Notes under the pieces: generated by a model
The model's input: the letters and a program-made list of their open reading frames with translations, nothing else
Told to the model about the DNA's origin: nothing
Databases searched by the model: none
Program-made: the position numbers and the translations under genes
Part shown: in pieces, positions 32,833-42,725 of the stretch
Layout of the letters: each line of letters begins with the position of its first letter
Position numbering within the stretch: the stretch's first letter is position 1
From: a bacterium UBP14_UBA6098
GTDB lineage: Bacteria > UBP14 > UBA6098
DNA: 64,000 nucleotides
Assembly (NCBI GenBank): GCA_002428525.1
Contig: DIWU01000015.1
Location: 73,708-137,707, forward strand
Direction: 5' to 3'

Positions 32833-33864
32833 TTCGATGAAACAGGCGTCGCCATAGCTGTAGAAGCGATACCCCTCTACGATGGCGTGTTCGTAGGCGC
32901 GCATGATCTTTTCCCTTCCGGCGAAGGCGCTGATCATCACGAGCAATGAGCTTTTCGGCAGGTGGAAATTCGTAATTATCGCCCCGACGAGTTTGAAGCT
33001 GAATCCGTGGTATATGAAAAGGTTTGTTCGTTCGGAGATCGGCGATAGGGGCAGGCCATTTTGCGCCGCGGACTCGAGCGCTCGGACGGTCGTCGTGCCG
33101 ACGGCGACTATTCTGCGACCGGCCTCGATAGCCGAGTTTATTAGCTCCGCGGTCGTTCTGTTAATCTCGTAGAACTCGGAATGCATCGAGTGTTGCCGAA
33201 TATCCTCGGCCTCGATCGAGCTGAAGGTTCCCCAGCCGACATGAAGCGTGACGCTTGCGATCTCGATTCCGCGCATTCGGATTTCCTCGAAAAGCCTCTC
33301 GGTGAAATGCAACCCGGCGGTGGGCGCCGCGACGGCACCGCGTTCACGCGAGTAGATTGTTTGGTAGCGGTTTTTGTCCTCGGTGTCGGCCGGCCTGTCG
33401 ATATAGAGCGGGAGGGGAGTTCTGCCGAACCGCTCGAGTTCGTCCCAGATATCGCCATTATGGAGGATTCTGATCCTGCGGCACCCCTCGGGAAGAAGAT
33501 CGCCCACCTCGACAGAAAGCTCCGGCGAAATCTCGACGATTGAGCCGGGCTTTAACCTGCGTCCCGGCCTCACGAGCGCTGTCCATTCGTCCCCCTCGAT
33601 TCTCTCGAGCAAAAACACCTCGGCGACGCCGCCGCTTGCCCTACTGCCGATTAGCCTTGCTGGAAAAACTCGCGTGTCGTTCACGACAAGTAGGTCGTCC
33701 GGGCGAAGTAGCTTCGGCAATTCGGAAAATACCATATCGACAAGCTCTCCCGAGCTCCGAATTGCGAGAAGCCTCGAGGAATCGCGCGGCTCGACGGCTC
33801 TTTGAGCGATCCGGTTCGGGGGAAGGCGATAGTCGAAGGCGGATAAATCGAACTCGTTTTGCAT
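32830..33864 (-). CDS. queA: QueA: tRNA preQ1(34) S-adenosylmethionine ribosyltransferase-isomerase
   Basis: QueA transfers the ribosyl part of SAM to preQ1 at the wobble base of tRNAs, making epoxyqueuosine. The 344-residue length is standard and no region is missing. Characteristic segments are FDYRLPPNRIAQRAVEPRD at the N-terminus, NDTRVFPARL, GAVAAPTAGLHFTERL, VTLHVGWGTF and GAIITNFHLPKSSLLVMISA. It is a single gene with its own downstream hairpin, divergent from the PorV-like gene. Confidence 0.95.
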   Translation of the reverse strand: MQNEFDLSAFDYRLPPNRIAQRAVEPRDSSRLLAIRSSGELVDMVFSELPKLLRPDDLLVVNDTRVFPARLIGSRASGGVAEVFLLERIEGDEWTALVRPGRRLKPGSIVEISPELSVEVGDLLPEGCRRIRILHNGDIWDELERFGRTPLPLYIDRPADTEDKNRYQTIYSRERGAVAAPTAGLHFTERLFEEIRMRGIEIASVTLHVGWGTFSSIEAEDIRQHSMHSEFYEINRTTAELINSAIEAGRRIVAVGTTTVRALESAAQNGLPLSPISERTNLFIYHGFSFKLVGAIITNFHLPKSSLLVMISAFAGREKIMRAYEHAIVEGYRFYSYGDACFIE

Positions 33865-33946
33865 GAGTGCATTATATATCCTTCGGGCGTTATGTCAACT
33901 GCATTCCAAGTCGGGGGAGTCGAAAAACTATTATTCGAAAAACCCC

Positions 33947-33974
33947 TTGAATGATGGAGTATTCGGTTTATATT
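33947..33974 (+). promoter_or_regulatory. Promoter just before the PorV-like gene
   Basis: TTGAAT (33947-33952) and TATATT (33969-33974), 16 bp apart. The -10 box ends only seven bases before ATG 33982, so the transcript may be leaderless. Confidence 0.5.
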
Positions 33975-33981
33975 AATACTT

Positions 33982-34815
33982 ATGAATCGAGGTGCGATTA
34001 TTCCCCGAGTTGAACTCGACCGACCGAGGCTGAGAGCTGTTCTTTTACTCGCGGTTGCGCTTTCTTGGGCTGTTTTCGGGGCTTACGACGGCCATCTCGA
34101 TTGGCCGGCGAGTTCCGGCGCGGCGAGTTCGGCGCTTAGGTCCGGTTCCGCGGCGTTCTGGGGCAACCCCGGAGCGGTGAGCACCGAGGAGTGGTCATCC
34201 TCGGTTTTCGTCGATCGCGAGTGGGGGCTTGCGGAACTTACAACAATAAGCCTTTCGGCGGTTCGAGGATTCTCTTTCGGCGACCTTTCGGCGGGAGGTT
34301 CATATTTCGGCAGTCGGGAGCTTTATTCCGAGACGGTCTTCGGAATCGGCTATTCCCGAAAGCTTTGGCGGATAAACTCCGGCGCGAGGCTCTCGGTGGT
34401 CTCCGCCGCGGGTGGCGATTGGAAAGCCTCCGCGCCGATTGTGTCCCTCGGTGCTGTTGTTCCTGCGGGCGAGTTGGCCGAGCTTCACCTTTGGGCCGAC
34501 AATATCTCGGCCTCGAAGCTCGATGGCTCTGCGCTTCCGATAAGAGGTGCGGTTGGTGCGGTTTTCAAGCCCACCGGATGGGCACGGCTTGTTTGCGATA
34601 TCTATTCTCAAAGCCCGAACCCCTCGAGCGTTAGATTCGGGCAGGAGGTTTTCATTTTCAAAACCTTGAAACTGCGTTGCGGTGTGGCATTTAGGCCGAA
34701 CACTTATCATCTCGGCCTCGGCCTTCGTGCGGGTGATTTCCAGTTCGACTGGGCCTATATAGGTCACCCGGAGTTAGGCGGAAGCTCGCAGTTGGGCTTA
34801 GTTTACGAGAGGTAA
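33982..34815 (+). CDS. PorV/PorQ-like outer-membrane protein
   Basis: A 277-residue protein with an N-terminal hydrophobic segment (LRAVLLLAVALSWAVFGA) and a body of alternating strands. The stretch SSALRSGSAAFWGNPGAVS resembles the (A..SA..WNPAG) signature of PorV/UPF0164-type barrels. C-terminal strands (FQFDWAYIGHPELGGSSQLGL) also fit. PorV proteins shuttle T9SS cargo at the outer membrane; three proteins with sorting-like domains lie in this window. The start has no ribosome site, as expected if the mRNA is leaderless. dgt starts two nt after its stop. Confidence 0.55.
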   Translation: MNRGAIIPRVELDRPRLRAVLLLAVALSWAVFGAYDGHLDWPASSGAASSALRSGSAAFWGNPGAVSTEEWSSSVFVDREWGLAELTTISLSAVRGFSFGDLSAGGSYFGSRELYSETVFGIGYSRKLWRINSGARLSVVSAAGGDWKASAPIVSLGAVVPAGELAELHLWADNISASKLDGSALPIRGAVGAVFKPTGWARLVCDIYSQSPNPSSVRFGQEVFIFKTLKLRCGVAFRPNTYHLGLGLRAGDFQFDWAYIGHPELGGSSQLGLVYER

Positions 34816-34817
34816 TT

Positions 34818-35975
34818 TTGATTCGACTCGATGAGCACAACTTAATGGAAGATAGAAACTTAGCGCCATTCGCGGCGCGCAATTCCACCTCGCTCGGCAG
34901 AAAACACCCCGAGCCGGCGCATGAATATAGAATGCCCTTCGAGCGCGACCGCGAGAGAATCATTCATTCGAGTTCCTTCCGGCGCTTGACCTACAAAACA
35001 CAGGTTTTTCTCAATCACGAGGGCGATCATTATCGAACCCGCCTGACCCATACCCTCGAAACCGCGACTATCGCCCGCGCCATGGCCTTGGCCCTCGGGA
35101 CGAACGCCGATCTCTGCGAGGCGATCTCGCTGGCGCACGACTTGGGGCACACGCCCTTCGGGCATACGGGCGAGGAGGTTCTCGACGAGCTTCTCGCCGA
35201 TGCCGGCGGTTTTGAGCATAACAAGCAAAGCCTTCGCATTGTCGATTGTCTGGAAAGCAGATACCCCGGCTTTGACGGCTTGAATCTCACCTATGAGACC
35301 CGCGAGGGGATTCAGAAGCATGTGACGCGCTATGATTTCGCGGAGGACAGCGGCGAGTTCCCGCATCGGTGGCCGACCTTGGAGGCCCAAATAGTATGTA
35401 TCTCAGACGAGATCGCCTTCATGTGTCACGACCTCGACGACGGCATATATTCCGGCCTTTTGGAGGCCGAGCTTCTCGAGGCCGAGCTTCCGCTTTGGAG
35501 GAGGATCTCGGAGGACATTCGTTCTGAGTTCACCGCGATCACGCCCGAGATGCTCCGAAAGCAGGTTATTCGCGGTCTTATCGATCTCGAGGTGACCGAC
35601 GCGATCAATGAAACCGAGAAAAGAATTAGGCTTTTCGCGCCAAGTTCGCCGGATGATGTCCGGGGTCTGGAGGAGAGGCTTGCAGTCCACAGCGAGGATT
35701 TAGCTCTTCAGAACGAACTTGTCAGTGATTATTTATTTAAAAAACTATATCGTCATTACAAAGTTTTACGGATGAGCGCTAAGGCGCGGATGGTTATAGA
35801 GGCACTATTTCAGGTCTATACAGAAGAACCCAACCAGCTTCCCGAGGGGAGCCTTAAGCGTCTCTCCAATGAGGATACTCGAATAGTGGTCGCTGATTAT
35901 ATCGCCGGCATGACGGATAGATATGCGATGAACGAATATAAAAAATTATTTGATCCTTTTGAAAAATTATTGTAA
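34818..35975 (+). CDS. dgt: Deoxyguanosinetriphosphate triphosphohydrolase-like protein (dGTPase)
   Basis: The HD-domain fold is complete: His78, His107-Asp108 (in AHDLGHTPFGHTGEE) and Asp197 form the metal site, and the family start LAPFAARNSTSLGRKHPE is present. These enzymes hydrolyse dNTPs, often dGTP, to nucleoside and triphosphate. The TTG at 34818 is used because GAGGT lies six bases before it; ATG 34845 is an alternative that would still keep the conserved start. Length (385) is normal. It is adjacent to the PorV-like gene, probably by co-transcription only. Confidence 0.9.
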   Translation: MIRLDEHNLMEDRNLAPFAARNSTSLGRKHPEPAHEYRMPFERDRERIIHSSSFRRLTYKTQVFLNHEGDHYRTRLTHTLETATIARAMALALGTNADLCEAISLAHDLGHTPFGHTGEEVLDELLADAGGFEHNKQSLRIVDCLESRYPGFDGLNLTYETREGIQKHVTRYDFAEDSGEFPHRWPTLEAQIVCISDEIAFMCHDLDDGIYSGLLEAELLEAELPLWRRISEDIRSEFTAITPEMLRKQVIRGLIDLEVTDAINETEKRIRLFAPSSPDDVRGLEERLAVHSEDLALQNELVSDYLFKKLYRHYKVLRMSAKARMVIEALFQVYTEEPNQLPEGSLKRLSNEDTRIVVADYIAGMTDRYAMNEYKKLFDPFEKLL

Positions 35976-36003
35976 AACAAAATAAACACAGTCTGGAGGC
36001 AAG

Positions 36004-39000
36004 ATGAAAAGACTCACCCTGTTAACCCTGATCATCCTTATCTGCGGGGCCACTATGGCCGCAACGGCCGATAGCTACGCGCATACGGCGATCTCAGAGG
36101 ATTTTCAAAACGGTATTATCTCAGAAAGCGAGTATATCGCCAACTTGATCAACTCGGTGAAGGCACCGGAGGATTTACCCGCCGGCTATAGCGAAATGAC
36201 CGCGAATCCCTGCGGGACTATGCCGCTTCTCGAGGCCTACAACTACCTTCAAACCCTCTCCGAGTTCGACCGCGCGCGGATGCGGCCCGAGATGGCGAGG
36301 CCTTGGGGGCTTTCCCAGACCTACAGCACGACGCATTTCCTCTTCCATTACACAACCTCGGGTTCGGATGCCACGAACTCGACCTTCATCACTCAGATGG
36401 GTTCCGCGTTCGAGAACGCTTGGGCGCACCTCGCAACGACGAGAGGCTTCACGACTCCTCCCACGGACGGAACAGCCGGCGGCGACAGCAAGTATGATAT
36501 TTATGTCCGCAACCTCTCAACCGGCATTCTCGGGTATTGTGAACCGGAGGCCAGCGTTCCGAGCACATCTCATAACGACGCTACGAGCTTCATCAACATG
36601 CGCAATAGTTACTCCGCCTATAGCTCGAATCCGGTTCAGCTTATGCAGATGACTGCGGTTCACGAGCTTTTCCACGCCTTCCAGATGGGTTACGACGCGA
36701 GCGAAAGCCCATGGTGGATGGAGGTGACCGCGGTTTGGGTCGAGGACAATATGTATCCGACCTACAACGACGAGCACGACTACCTTCCGAATTTCTTCTC
36801 GAACCCCGATATGACAATACAGACTTACAACGGCGAGCACGAATACGGTAGCTATCATTTCGCGACCTATTTAACCTCCAAATTCGGCGCTAATGCTATT
36901 CGGGAGATATGGGAGCAATGCACTTGGGTGTCCGTGTTGGCGGCGATTCAGGGAGTAGCTTCGGAGAGCGGAAGCTCGCGCAACGCGGCCTTCAGCGAGT
37001 TCTTTGTTTGGAACCTCTTCACCGGTTCTCGCTCCGCCGCGGGGCATTATACCGAGGGGGCTTTGTTCCCCGAGGTTCGCATCGAGGATGTCGTCTATGC
37101 CGGCGAGTATCCGGTTGTTGGAGGCACAAGCACTCGCAGGCCGGACAATCTCGCCTCGAATTACTACAAACTCATGATTCCCGCCGGAGCGAGGGGGCCT
37201 TTCTCGGTCAGCTTCGACGGCGACAACAGCGGTATTTGGTCGGCCCAGCTGATTTTTCCCAGACCCGCAACCTATACCGCAATCAATATCCCGCTCGACA
37301 CTTACGGCTACGGCTATTATGTCGTTCCCGAATCCCTCTATTCGGACTATACCGAGGTCTATCTTGTAGTCGGGATGCTCTCTACCAGTGGAAACGATTG
37401 GAACTTCGTTTATTCCGCGGCCTTCGACACGATCACCGCCACGCTTAACCCGCCGCGCAACCTTCGCGCAACAAGCGGCCTTTCCGGCCGGGTTCCCCTC
37501 GAATGGGACGCGCCGATCGGCGGTGGTGGTGAGGAGGAGATCATCTATGACGACGGTGCCGGCGAGAGCTATGTCTCCCTTACCGCCGGAGATATCGAGG
37601 GAGTGAGATTCACATACTCCGCGCCTTGCACGCTGGTCTCGGTGAAGTTCATGGCCTATTCGACGGCAACATATCCCAATATGCAAGTTCTGATCTATCC
37701 CGAAAGCGGCGGCTCGGTTCCCGATACAACAGCGGCGATTGGCACTCCGAGAGTTGTAGCTCCCGCGGCCGCACCGGCTTGGACTACGCTCAGTGTCGCC
37801 TCTGAGAATATCGCCCTGCCCGCAGGGGATTTCTTCATCGGGCTTCGCCATACGGCGGTCGAACCGGCACTTCTTTTAGATACCGGCTCACCTGCTGAAA
37901 CCGACAGATGTTGGGGATGGGCCTCGACGGGTTTCTGGGGTTTTGGCCCGGGGACTGGCGTTTTCATGCTTAGGGCTGTTGTTCGTTCGAGTGGTCGATT
38001 TTTCGAGCTGACCGCCCGCGGCGAGGACGGCCTGCCGATGATATCCGATCCTTCACCCATGTTTTCCGCTGTGGAGATCAAGGAACCCTCGAACCTCGAT
38101 TATCCAATAGTTGCTGAAACACCGCGCTCAAGGCCGGAAGAACCCGTCCTAAATTACAGGGTTTTCCGCAGTAACTCGCCGGGCGGGCCGTGGACATGGC
38201 CGATTGCAACACCCACGACACAGACCTACACCGACCTTTCTGTAATCGATGGGAATACCTATTATTACATAGTCACAGCGCAGTATGCCGGCGGCGAGTC
38301 CAGCCCGACAAATCAGGTCAGCGCGACACCGAGCGCTTCAGGTGGGGACACAACCGGCGCGGACATCATCATCAATGCCGATCTCTCCGATACAACCTCC
38401 CCGCTCTCCTATTGGCCGCTTTCGAGGGGCGCCAAGTTTGCCGAAAGGCTCGAGCTCGACAGACCGGCCAAGATCAAAGCCCTCTTATACTATGCCTTGA
38501 ACATCGGTGCCGGCCAGTTCGTTCCGGGTATCCATCACTGGACCGGCGACCGAATCGAGGGCGACCTTCTGCCGGCTATCGCACATTCGGCGACAGGGAC
38601 TACGTTGGTCGTTATCGATGTAGATGCCTACGACATCTATGTTAACAGCGATTTCGTGGTCAGCTTCGGCATTTACGATTCGACCTCGTTCATCCTCAGC
38701 CAGCAGATACCCTCCGACGACCACGATTGGATGAACCTCGGCTTCGGCTGGTATATACCCGACAGCTCGCGCTTCATTATCGGCGCGCAGGTCGAGTATA
38801 TCGATTCGACGGAGCGCTTCGCCCTTCGCGGACAGGTCAATCTCTCCGGCGGAACCGGCGGAAGTCCGCCGCCCTCCGACCTCTCGGGAAGTATTGTCAA
38901 AATCGAGGGGCTCGATTTGGCGGACACCACCAACGCCGACGGCTTTTACGAGATTGGCGATCTCGAACCGGGAACCTATATAGTCTCCGCGAGCAGGATT

Positions 39001-41772
39001 TGGTATGAAACCCAATCCGCGTTGGTTTCGCTTAACGCCGACCAAACCAAGGATTTCAACCTCATCCCCTACAACCTCCCTGTCAACCCGCCGCGGCTTC
39101 TCACCGCCGAGAGCTTCCACGACGGCAAAGTCCCGCTTCATTGGTGGCCTCCGATGGGAAGCCCGGGAACCGCCGAGTGGCATACCTATTGGGAAACGCC
39201 GGAATCATTGTATTATTATCGTCCCGGCTTGTCGGCGAACTCGGTCGAATGCACGCGCTTCGATCTTTGGGCGCCCTGCACGCTTACGATGGCGAGGCTT
39301 TGCTTCTATGATTCATCAGGTGTTTACAGCAATATCGAGTTCCATGTCTGGGGCGACGATGGCGCCGGGTTCCCCGATTTCGGTAACGATCTTATACCGC
39401 CTCGCGTTATCACGCCTGTTCCCTATAGCCCCACTGAAGGGCTTCAATGGACCTATGTCAACCTCGAAAGCCTCGGATGTCCCGTCAGGCTTCTTCCGGG
39501 GGATCAGGTTCATATCGGTGTGAAGCATCTGACATCGCACCCCAGTCTGATCTTCGACGACTCGACTCCGCTGGATTCACCCACGCGCAGTAAGATTTAC
39601 GATGCCGGAATCTCGAACTGGGATGCCGATATGGCCGATTTTCTCGTCGAGGTTTACGCCAAATACTTCGACTACACCTCGAGGCCTGCCGGCCCTCCGC
39701 CGAGCGCGGAACCGCCCGAGTTGAATCTCGTGTCGAAAAATTTCTCGCGAATCCACGCCTCGACCTCGCCGCGTTTGCGTCCGATGGCCGGAATCGCCGT
39801 CGAGTATTACGACATCTATCACACTACAGACCTTTCCGACACGACGAGCTTCGAGCTTATCGCCACTGTTTCCGGCGACAGCACCGGCTGGAATCATATG
39901 TCCGTCGCTAATGATGTTTGGCATGCCTACTATATTAAAACCCATCAATCGCACGGTATATCGACGCGCTCGGGCTACGCGACCGCCTATCCGAAGGCCA
40001 ATGTCGATTCCGCGAGGGTTCTTCTCGTCGACGACGACGGTAGCAGTTGGGGCGGCGGAATCGACGAATGCTGGGCATATATCGACGCCTTGGACAGCCT
40101 CGGGATCCCCTTCAATGCGATAGACCTCAACGGACCTTGGGCCGCAGGCCCCACCGCGGCGACTATGTTCAGATACGATGCCGTTATTTGGTTCACCGGT
40201 GTTCTGTATTCGGACAGCACTACGCTTATGCCGATCGACGAGGAAAATATCGAGACCTATCTCACGGCGGGCGGGAATTTCGCGCTATTCTCACAGGATT
40301 ACCTTTGGGATCGTTATTCCGCTGGTGTTCCGCCGTCGAGTTTCCCCGCGAGGACATTCGGACTCGATTCGGTCAGGCAGGATGTTTGCTCGATTCCGCA
40401 AACCGAAGCGGCGCTTGTTCTCGGCTATCCCTCGGGGCCGTTTACCGGAATGGGTTCGCTCATCACCTCGCCATTTGGGACTTGGAACCTCGCACCGGAC
40501 GGCCTTTTCGGGCCGGAGCAACTCGCGAGGCTCAGCTACGGCCCCTTCGACGGGCCCTCCATCACCGGAAAGGCGACACCTACCTCCAAGGCGGTTTTCT
40601 CGACGATTCCATTCTCGGCAATCTACGACACAACCGCCGGCAATAACAAATACGAGTTCATGTCGAGGCTACTCGACGACTACTTCGGGCTTTTCGGGCC
40701 GGATAATGTTGACATCACCTACGATGTTCACCCGGGTTGGAATCTGTTATCGCTCCCGATCCAGCTCGCGGACTACTCTGTGGACGCGGTTTTCCCCGGG
40801 CATTCCTCCGAGGTTTACTGTTACGATCCGGTGACCGCCGGTTATATCTCCGCGACTACAGTCGAGCCGGGAGTCGGGTATTGGGTGCTTTACACCTCGA
40901 CCTCGAGCTACATGCATTCCGGCCCGCCGGTTTCGACATGGACACGCGACCTCGGAACCGGTTGGAACCTCGTGGGCAGTGTGATGTCCGGCTCGATTGT
41001 GCCGTTCGCAAATGCCTCCTTTGCCCCGAATACCTATCTTCCGGGCAATTTCTACCGCTATGACGGAAGCGGCTATGTCGCCGGAACCGGCTTCGAGGCC
41101 GGCAACGGCTATTGGATTCTCGTCGGCGGCCCGTGCTCGATGACCCTGAGCGCGGGTTCGGGTAAGGTGGAAGCCGAGATGCCCGAGGAGCAGAGAATAG
41201 TCGCTCACGGCGTCGAGCTTCGAATCGGCTTGGGCGAGAGCCTGACGGGCTTTGTGCCTCCGGCCGCGCCGTTTGGCGAGTATCCAAAGGCCTATCTGGT
41301 CAAGGGCGGCGAGAACTGCCTGCGAGTGATCGACGAAGCCGGCTCGTTCACTCTGAGTTTAGCCGAGGACGGCTTCATTCGGACATTCGGGCCTTGGTCG
41401 CTGATAATCGAAGGCGAAAAGGGCACCCTCGCCGATGGCGATGAGGTTTTCCTCTCGAAGGGTGTCTATTCGATAAAGATTTCAGCGCTTCCGGCGGCCT
41501 TCGCGCTGTATTCGGCGGTTCCCAACCCCTTCAACGCGACCGCGAAGCTCGGCTTCGACCTGCCCGAGAACTCGAAGGTCAAACTCGATATCTTCGATAT
41601 TCAAGGAAGGCTGATCCGCAGGCTGGTCGATTGCGAGATGCAGGCCGGGAATCATGCGGTGATTTGGGATGGAAGAACCGACGGCGGCGAAAAGGCACCG
41701 AGCGGTATCTATCTCTACAGGCTCGAGAACGGCTCGGAATCGAGAACCAAAAGGATGATGTTAATACAATAG
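36004..41772 (+). CDS. Large secreted zincin-like modular protein with T9SS sorting domain
   Basis: A 1922-residue exported protein. Signal peptide 1-20; a metalloprotease-like domain (about 85-450) with HELFH at 220-224 and WWMEVTAVWVED after it, similar to the MXAN_6640-type putative metalloproteases. Two copies of a module with a fibronectin-III-like lead and a jelly-roll-like part lie at about 483-680 and 1027-1220. Between them is a carboxypeptidase-regulatory-like domain (about 965-1020). A Rossmann-like region (about 1335-1450) precedes two GWNL repeats. The last 85 residues (PNPFNATAKL to MMLIQ) form a type A sorting domain. Confidence 0.8.
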   Translation: MKRLTLLTLIILICGATMAATADSYAHTAISEDFQNGIISESEYIANLINSVKAPEDLPAGYSEMTANPCGTMPLLEAYNYLQTLSEFDRARMRPEMARPWGLSQTYSTTHFLFHYTTSGSDATNSTFITQMGSAFENAWAHLATTRGFTTPPTDGTAGGDSKYDIYVRNLSTGILGYCEPEASVPSTSHNDATSFINMRNSYSAYSSNPVQLMQMTAVHELFHAFQMGYDASESPWWMEVTAVWVEDNMYPTYNDEHDYLPNFFSNPDMTIQTYNGEHEYGSYHFATYLTSKFGANAIREIWEQCTWVSVLAAIQGVASESGSSRNAAFSEFFVWNLFTGSRSAAGHYTEGALFPEVRIEDVVYAGEYPVVGGTSTRRPDNLASNYYKLMIPAGARGPFSVSFDGDNSGIWSAQLIFPRPATYTAINIPLDTYGYGYYVVPESLYSDYTEVYLVVGMLSTSGNDWNFVYSAAFDTITATLNPPRNLRATSGLSGRVPLEWDAPIGGGGEEEIIYDDGAGESYVSLTAGDIEGVRFTYSAPCTLVSVKFMAYSTATYPNMQVLIYPESGGSVPDTTAAIGTPRVVAPAAAPAWTTLSVASENIALPAGDFFIGLRHTAVEPALLLDTGSPAETDRCWGWASTGFWGFGPGTGVFMLRAVVRSSGRFFELTARGEDGLPMISDPSPMFSAVEIKEPSNLDYPIVAETPRSRPEEPVLNYRVFRSNSPGGPWTWPIATPTTQTYTDLSVIDGNTYYYIVTAQYAGGESSPTNQVSATPSASGGDTTGADIIINADLSDTTSPLSYWPLSRGAKFAERLELDRPAKIKALLYYALNIGAGQFVPGIHHWTGDRIEGDLLPAIAHSATGTTLVVIDVDAYDIYVNSDFVVSFGIYDSTSFILSQQIPSDDHDWMNLGFGWYIPDSSRFIIGAQVEYIDSTERFALRGQVNLSGGTGGSPPPSDLSGSIVKIEGLDLADTTNADGFYEIGDLEPGTYIVSASRIWYETQSALVSLNADQTKDFNLIPYNLPVNPPRLLTAESFHDGKVPLHWWPPMGSPGTAEWHTYWETPESLYYYRPGLSANSVECTRFDLWAPCTLTMARLCFYDSSGVYSNIEFHVWGDDGAGFPDFGNDLIPPRVITPVPYSPTEGLQWTYVNLESLGCPVRLLPGDQVHIGVKHLTSHPSLIFDDSTPLDSPTRSKIYDAGISNWDADMADFLVEVYAKYFDYTSRPAGPPPSAEPPELNLVSKNFSRIHASTSPRLRPMAGIAVEYYDIYHTTDLSDTTSFELIATVSGDSTGWNHMSVANDVWHAYYIKTHQSHGISTRSGYATAYPKANVDSARVLLVDDDGSSWGGGIDECWAYIDALDSLGIPFNAIDLNGPWAAGPTAATMFRYDAVIWFTGVLYSDSTTLMPIDEENIETYLTAGGNFALFSQDYLWDRYSAGVPPSSFPARTFGLDSVRQDVCSIPQTEAALVLGYPSGPFTGMGSLITSPFGTWNLAPDGLFGPEQLARLSYGPFDGPSITGKATPTSKAVFSTIPFSAIYDTTAGNNKYEFMSRLLDDYFGLFGPDNVDITYDVHPGWNLLSLPIQLADYSVDAVFPGHSSEVYCYDPVTAGYISATTVEPGVGYWVLYTSTSSYMHSGPPVSTWTRDLGTGWNLVGSVMSGSIVPFANASFAPNTYLPGNFYRYDGSGYVAGTGFEAGNGYWILVGGPCSMTLSAGSGKVEAEMPEEQRIVAHGVELRIGLGESLTGFVPPAAPFGEYPKAYLVKGGENCLRVIDEAGSFTLSLAEDGFIRTFGPWSLIIEGEKGTLADGDEVFLSKGVYSIKISALPAAFALYSAVPNPFNATAKLGFDLPENSKVKLDIFDIQGRLIRRLVDCEMQAGNHAVIWDGRTDGGEKAPSGIYLYRLENGSESRTKRMMLIQ

Positions 41773-41775
41773 GCG

Positions 41776-42624
41776 ATGAAAAAGACGGCCGCATCGATAA
41801 TTCTGGTTGCGCTCCTTTTCTTCGCGGGGTGTAAGGATGAGTTTCGCATTTACTCGATAGCGATTCTGGACAAATCCTCGGAGAACAGCGTCGGCCTGCT
41901 CGAGATCCGCGACTCGCTTTCCGCGAGGGGGGTCAAGATCATCGACCAAGACAGCCTTTCAAAGCTGATGGACACTCGAGCGATCGAGGCCCATAAGATA
42001 AGGCTTTGCGCGGGCATGAGATCGGATCGTTTGAGCGGCGCGGTTGCCCTCGGAAAACAGCTCGAGGTCGATGCGGTCGTCTTTTCAGCCATGCCGAGTG
42101 CCGGTAAAACACGCGAAAAAACCCCCTGCCTGATCGACAGCCTCGTGTCGCTCTATCTTGTGGAACCGCCTCGAACCCTCGTCGAGGCAAGGAGTTTTAG
42201 TGAATTTATGGCTCTCATCGAGGCCTTCGAATGGGAAACCATAGTAAGGCCGCCGCCGCCGCCCGAGGAATTTGCCCTTTCGCTTGGAGACACTATAGAT
42301 TTCGCCGGCTATTCTATTACCATTCGCGATTTTATTCTGGAGGAAAAGGGCAAAGCCGATTCGGATCGAAGCCTTAAGGGAGCTGTTTCTCAGAAGATGA
42401 AGAGCCAAGAACTCGTCAAGGGCGACGACGGGCCCAACCCCAAGGTGCCGGCGACAAACCGTTGGTCTGTTGTTTTCCTGCAGAATGGCTCCAGCGTGAA
42501 AGTCGAAGACTTTGACCTTAGGACTGTGGGCAGTGTCAAGGGAGCGATGAAGTTCGATATCTCCTACATCGATAGCGCTTCAGGCCCAAGTTTCAAAGCG
42601 GTCCTCACCGACCTGAGGGAGTAA
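41776..42624 (+). CDS. Predicted lipoprotein of unknown function
   Basis: A lipoprotein signal peptide with lipobox FFAGC (Cys19) starts this 282-residue protein. The next 90 residues (IAILDKSSENSVGLLEIRDSL, then LSKLMD and VDAVVF) alternate strands and helices as in CsgG-like or TolB-N-like periplasmic domains. The C-terminal half is beta-rich. It begins three nt after the large zincin-like protein gene, so the two are likely co-transcribed and the lipoprotein may assist the secreted product. No family is assigned. Confidence 0.65.
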   Translation: MKKTAASIILVALLFFAGCKDEFRIYSIAILDKSSENSVGLLEIRDSLSARGVKIIDQDSLSKLMDTRAIEAHKIRLCAGMRSDRLSGAVALGKQLEVDAVVFSAMPSAGKTREKTPCLIDSLVSLYLVEPPRTLVEARSFSEFMALIEAFEWETIVRPPPPPEEFALSLGDTIDFAGYSITIRDFILEEKGKADSDRSLKGAVSQKMKSQELVKGDDGPNPKVPATNRWSVVFLQNGSSVKVEDFDLRTVGSVKGAMKFDISYIDSASGPSFKAVLTDLRE

Positions 42625-42655
42625 TAACGGCGTTTTATTTAAAAAAGTTATTGTT

Positions 42656-42684
42656 TAAATTAGAATTACATCATATCTTATAAT
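42656..42684 (+). promoter_or_regulatory. Possible promoter for the 42726 gene
   Basis: TATAAT (42679-42684) with a weak -35 TTAAAT (42656-42661) 17 bp upstream, in a strikingly A+T-rich 100-bp gap. Confidence 0.45.
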
Positions 42685-42725
42685 ATTAACATTTAAATTT
42701 ATCGAACCTTTCTAAGGGGAAAGAT

